In this document: positions 5,627 through 6,794 of the stretch, in pieces
How the letters are laid out: each line of letters begins with the position of its first letter
Numbering within the stretch: the first letter of the stretch is position 1
Origin: Clostridiaceae bacterium
Lineage (GTDB): Bacteria > Bacillota > Clostridia > DSM-8532
Direction of reading: 5' to 3'
DNA: 6,794 nt
NCBI GenBank assembly: GCA_012727625.1
Contig: JAAYGP010000046.1
Span: forward strand, 1-6,794
Program-made: the position numbers and the translations under genes
Notes under the pieces: model-generated
Told to the model about the DNA's origin: nothing
Database searches by the model: none
The model's input: the letters and a program-made list of their open reading frames with translations, nothing else

Positions 5627-5640
5627 CAATTTTAAATCAT

Positions 5641-5725
5641 AGACACATAAGTATTATGTACAATATTTTTACTGGTTTAAATTAAGACACATAAGTATTA
5701 TCGCACGATATTTTTATTGGTTTGA
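5641..5725. repeat. Two tandem copies of a 44-45-bp repeat
   Basis: AGACACATAAGTATTAT occurs at 5641-5657 and 5685-5701. Each copy is followed five or six bases later by ATATTTTTA-C/T-TGGTTT (from 5663 and 5708), and each is preceded by TTTAAAT. The unit is thus about 44 bp with a few changes. GGTTTAAAT (5675-5683) also has an inverted match ATTTAAACC at 5740-5748. There are only two copies and similarity runs through the whole unit, so this is not a CRISPR array. Confidence 0.65.
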
Positions 5726-5741
5726 TTCACTATGATAATAT

Positions 5742-5912
5742 TTAAACCTTAAAAAGCGAAACAGCTTTCAAAAGTTTTTCTGTGCTGTCTCTTACAGCAT
5801 TAATTATAATTAAGCTTTCGTCTTTAATTTTGCTTGTTCATGGAAAATTGCATCCTGAAATAATTTTTGATGCATTTTCGTCAGGAAACAAAAATTTAGC
5901 TTGCGCAATCAA
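5742..5912 (-). pseudogene. Small decayed reading frame downstream of the rhomboid-like gene
   Basis: On the minus strand, just after the rhomboid-like gene ends, an open frame reads from TTG 5912 as LIAQAKFLFPDENASKIISG, then CNFP and TGA at 5840-5838, then TSKIKDESLIIINAVRDSTE and KLLKAVSLFKV to TAA 5744-5742. The residues look like real protein (charged helix DESLIIINAVRDSTEKLLKAV), and both halves share the frame. AGGAGA at the end of the upstream gene would be a ribosome binding site for it, although no ATG is present at the right distance. The length is 56 codons with the TGA at codon 25. The product is unknown: it may be a relic of a larger gene, or a TGG or CGA codon may have mutated. 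The call rests on composition only. Confidence 0.35.
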
Positions 5913-5923
5913 AATGCAGAGTA

Positions 5924-6610
5924 TTATCTCCTGTTTTGTTTATTTGCTTTCCTGCCCTCTTCAATTTGCCTGAAAAAATTCTTTCGGTTATAGTATACGT
6001 TTCTTCGGCTTTTTATCCATTTCAAAAGATCAGAACCAAAGAAAAGGAAGAAATTTGCCACCTGAACTATGGCGGCTATCTTAAGCCTTATATCACCGAA
6101 AACAATGGTAAATACTATAAAAGCCCAGTTCAGCCAGGCAAGGTATTTAATTTTTACCGGCAGAATGAAAAATATCAGGATTTCGAAATCAGGAAAAAGA
6201 TAAGCAAAAGCAAGGAAAAGTGAAAGGTTCAGGTATGTGGAACTGGAGCCGCCTGTAAAAAATGCGGCAATTGTTGTACCAATCATCCCCAGAAGATAAT
6301 AAACAGTTAACTTAAAGCTGCCCCATTCATGTTCAAGAGTGCTGCCTATCATATAATAGAAGTAAATAACAAAAAGGATAAAAATAATATTTGTATTCGG
6401 CGGAATAAAAATGTAGGTTATAAGTCTCCAGACTTCACCCTTTAAAACAAGAGAAGGGATCAGCATCAATTTCAGCGGTAAATTCAGCGACGGCATTAAA
6501 TAATCCAATAAAAAGACTGCCAGGTTTCCTGTGGTTATATAAATCATCAATCCTCTGATAGCAAACTTTCCGAATTTTCTCTCCAGCCTGTCCAGTGATT
6601 TTATCAGCAT
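5924..6610 (-). CDS. Rhomboid-like integral membrane protein, probably not a protease
   Basis: A 228-residue protein. ATG 6610 was chosen because AAAGGAG precedes it by nine bases; a TTG two codons earlier is too close to that site. After a basic helix (SLDRLERKFGKFAIR) come about six hydrophobic segments, near 21-39, 74-92, 100-118, 126-139, 142-171 and 178-192. Family marks include L-K-G-E-V-W-R-L-I-T-Y-I-F-I-P-P (56-71), Y-Y-M-I-G-S-T-L-E-x-E-W-G-S (85-98) and Y-Y-L-L-G-M-I-G-T (104-112), all typical of the rhomboid fold. The catalytic G-x-S-G is replaced by GGSSSTYLNLSLFLAFA, and the last membrane helix has VANFFLFFG instead of a His. The only His in the protein is H94, in a loop. It should therefore lack serine-protease activity and may bind or shepherd membrane proteins, as pseudoproteases do. 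The C-terminal tail is very basic. Confidence 0.8.
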   Translation of the reverse strand: MLIKSLDRLERKFGKFAIRGLMIYITTGNLAVFLLDYLMPSLNLPLKLMLIPSLVLKGEVWRLITYIFIPPNTNIIFILFVIYFYYMIGSTLEHEWGSFKLTVYYLLGMIGTTIAAFFTGGSSSTYLNLSLFLAFAYLFPDFEILIFFILPVKIKYLAWLNWAFIVFTIVFGDIRLKIAAIVQVANFFLFFGSDLLKWIKSRRNVYYNRKNFFRQIEEGRKANKQNRR

Positions 6611-6640
6611 GAACAAACTCTCCTTTCATTAATTAATAAA

Positions 6641-6684
6641 GTTTAGTTAATTGCTAAACCCCGAAATCCGCTAAAATTCAGCGG
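6641..6684. promoter_or_regulatory. Dyads upstream of the rhomboid-like gene
   Basis: GTTTAG-N7-CTAAAC (6641-6659) is a 19-bp dyad 31 bases upstream of the rhomboid-like start, a possible operator. Next to it CCGCT-N7-AGCGG (6668-6684), extended by imperfect CCGAAAT/TTCCG flanks, could form a GC-rich hairpin. No clear minus-strand promoter boxes stand out. Confidence 0.3.
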
Positions 6685-6716
6685 TTCCGAGTGTATTTTC
6701 TTCTTTAATCCTCACT

Positions 6717-6760
6717 TATTTGTGGTAAAATGTAGTTGATGAGTTACATAACCACAAATA
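6717..6760 (+). promoter_or_regulatory. Extended -10 promoter and long inverted repeat before the last gene
   Basis: TATTTGTGGT (6717-6726) and ACCACAAATA (6751-6760) are perfect 10-bp inverted repeats. Inside them ATGTA (6730-6734) pairs with TACAT (6745-6749), leaving a 10-base loop. The left arm overlaps an extended -10 element TGG-TAAAAT (6723-6731); the -35 region (TTTAAT, 6704-6709) is poor. The right arm ends four bases before the ribosome binding site AAGGAG (6764-6769). As DNA it is a candidate operator; as RNA it would be a hairpin at the ribosome binding site. Confidence 0.5.
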
Positions 6761-6779
6761 TGCAAGGAGTTTAAAGCTA

Positions 6780-6794
6780 ATGAATAAACCAAAA
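6780..6794 (+). CDS. Start of a gene cut by the window edge
   Basis: AAGGAG (6764-6769), ten bases, then ATG 6780 and MNKPK before the window ends. The ribosome binding site and the promoter upstream make this a likely true start. Five residues do not allow a product call. Confidence 0.5.

Noticed and set aside
5641..5701. Possible two-repeat CRISPR fragment
   Set aside because: The supposed spacer is itself repeated in the next unit, there are only two copies, and no cas gene is near. It is a tandem duplication.
5782..5973. Plus-strand 63-residue hydrophobic frame
   Set aside because: It overlaps the end of the rhomboid-like gene and the minus-strand relic, has no ribosome binding site, and its hydrophobicity is the mirror of minus-strand coding.

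Overview
This is an AT-rich chromosomal window that looks like a low-GC Firmicute, most likely of the class Clostridia. The signs are strong AGGAGG-type ribosome binding sites, sigma-A promoters of the TTGACA/TATAAT type, AT-rich spacers, and a close fit of the NAD-salvage proteins to clostridial forms. The genus cannot be told from the sequence alone.

Layout. (1) Positions 1-102, minus strand: N-terminus of a family 8 glycosyltransferase, cut by the window edge. (2) 111-505: a 395-bp remnant of an IS3-family insertion sequence with both ends, orfA and no orfB, lying a few bases in front of the glycosyltransferase start. (3) 608-1140: a promoter, an excellent ribosome binding site and a decayed gene whose last part carries an R-x4-H motif typical of HEPN RNases. 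(4) 1251-1838, minus: an uncharacterised protein with two membrane segments and its terminator. (5) 1839-2206: a divergent intergenic region with DnaA-box-like sites and the promoter/operator of the NAD operon. (6) 2207-5255, plus: the centre of the window, an NAD salvage operon nrtR-pncA-pncB (Nudix/winged-helix regulator, nicotinamidase, nicotinate phosphoribosyltransferase). pncB is broken by an in-frame amber codon at codon 53. (7) 5328-5742: a short lipoprotein frameshifted in an A-run, an array of three hairpins, and a 44-bp tandem repeat. (8) 5742-6610, minus: a rhomboid-like membrane protein without visible catalytic residues, followed by a small decayed reading frame. (9) 6717-6794, plus: promoter, inverted repeat and first five codons of a further gene.

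How the genes work together: nicotinamidase turns nicotinamide into nicotinate, PncB turns nicotinate into nicotinate mononucleotide, and NrtR is expected to repress the operon through the dyad just downstream of its promoter, responding to NAD-related metabolites. With the amber codon read as a stop, the second step of this route would be lost or would depend on suppression or on restart at codon 56.

No clearly new multi-gene system is visible. The most striking trait is the number of broken reading frames (pncB, the HEPN-like gene, the lipoprotein, the rhomboid-linked small frame, the IS orfA), which suggests either active gene decay or base errors in the assembly.
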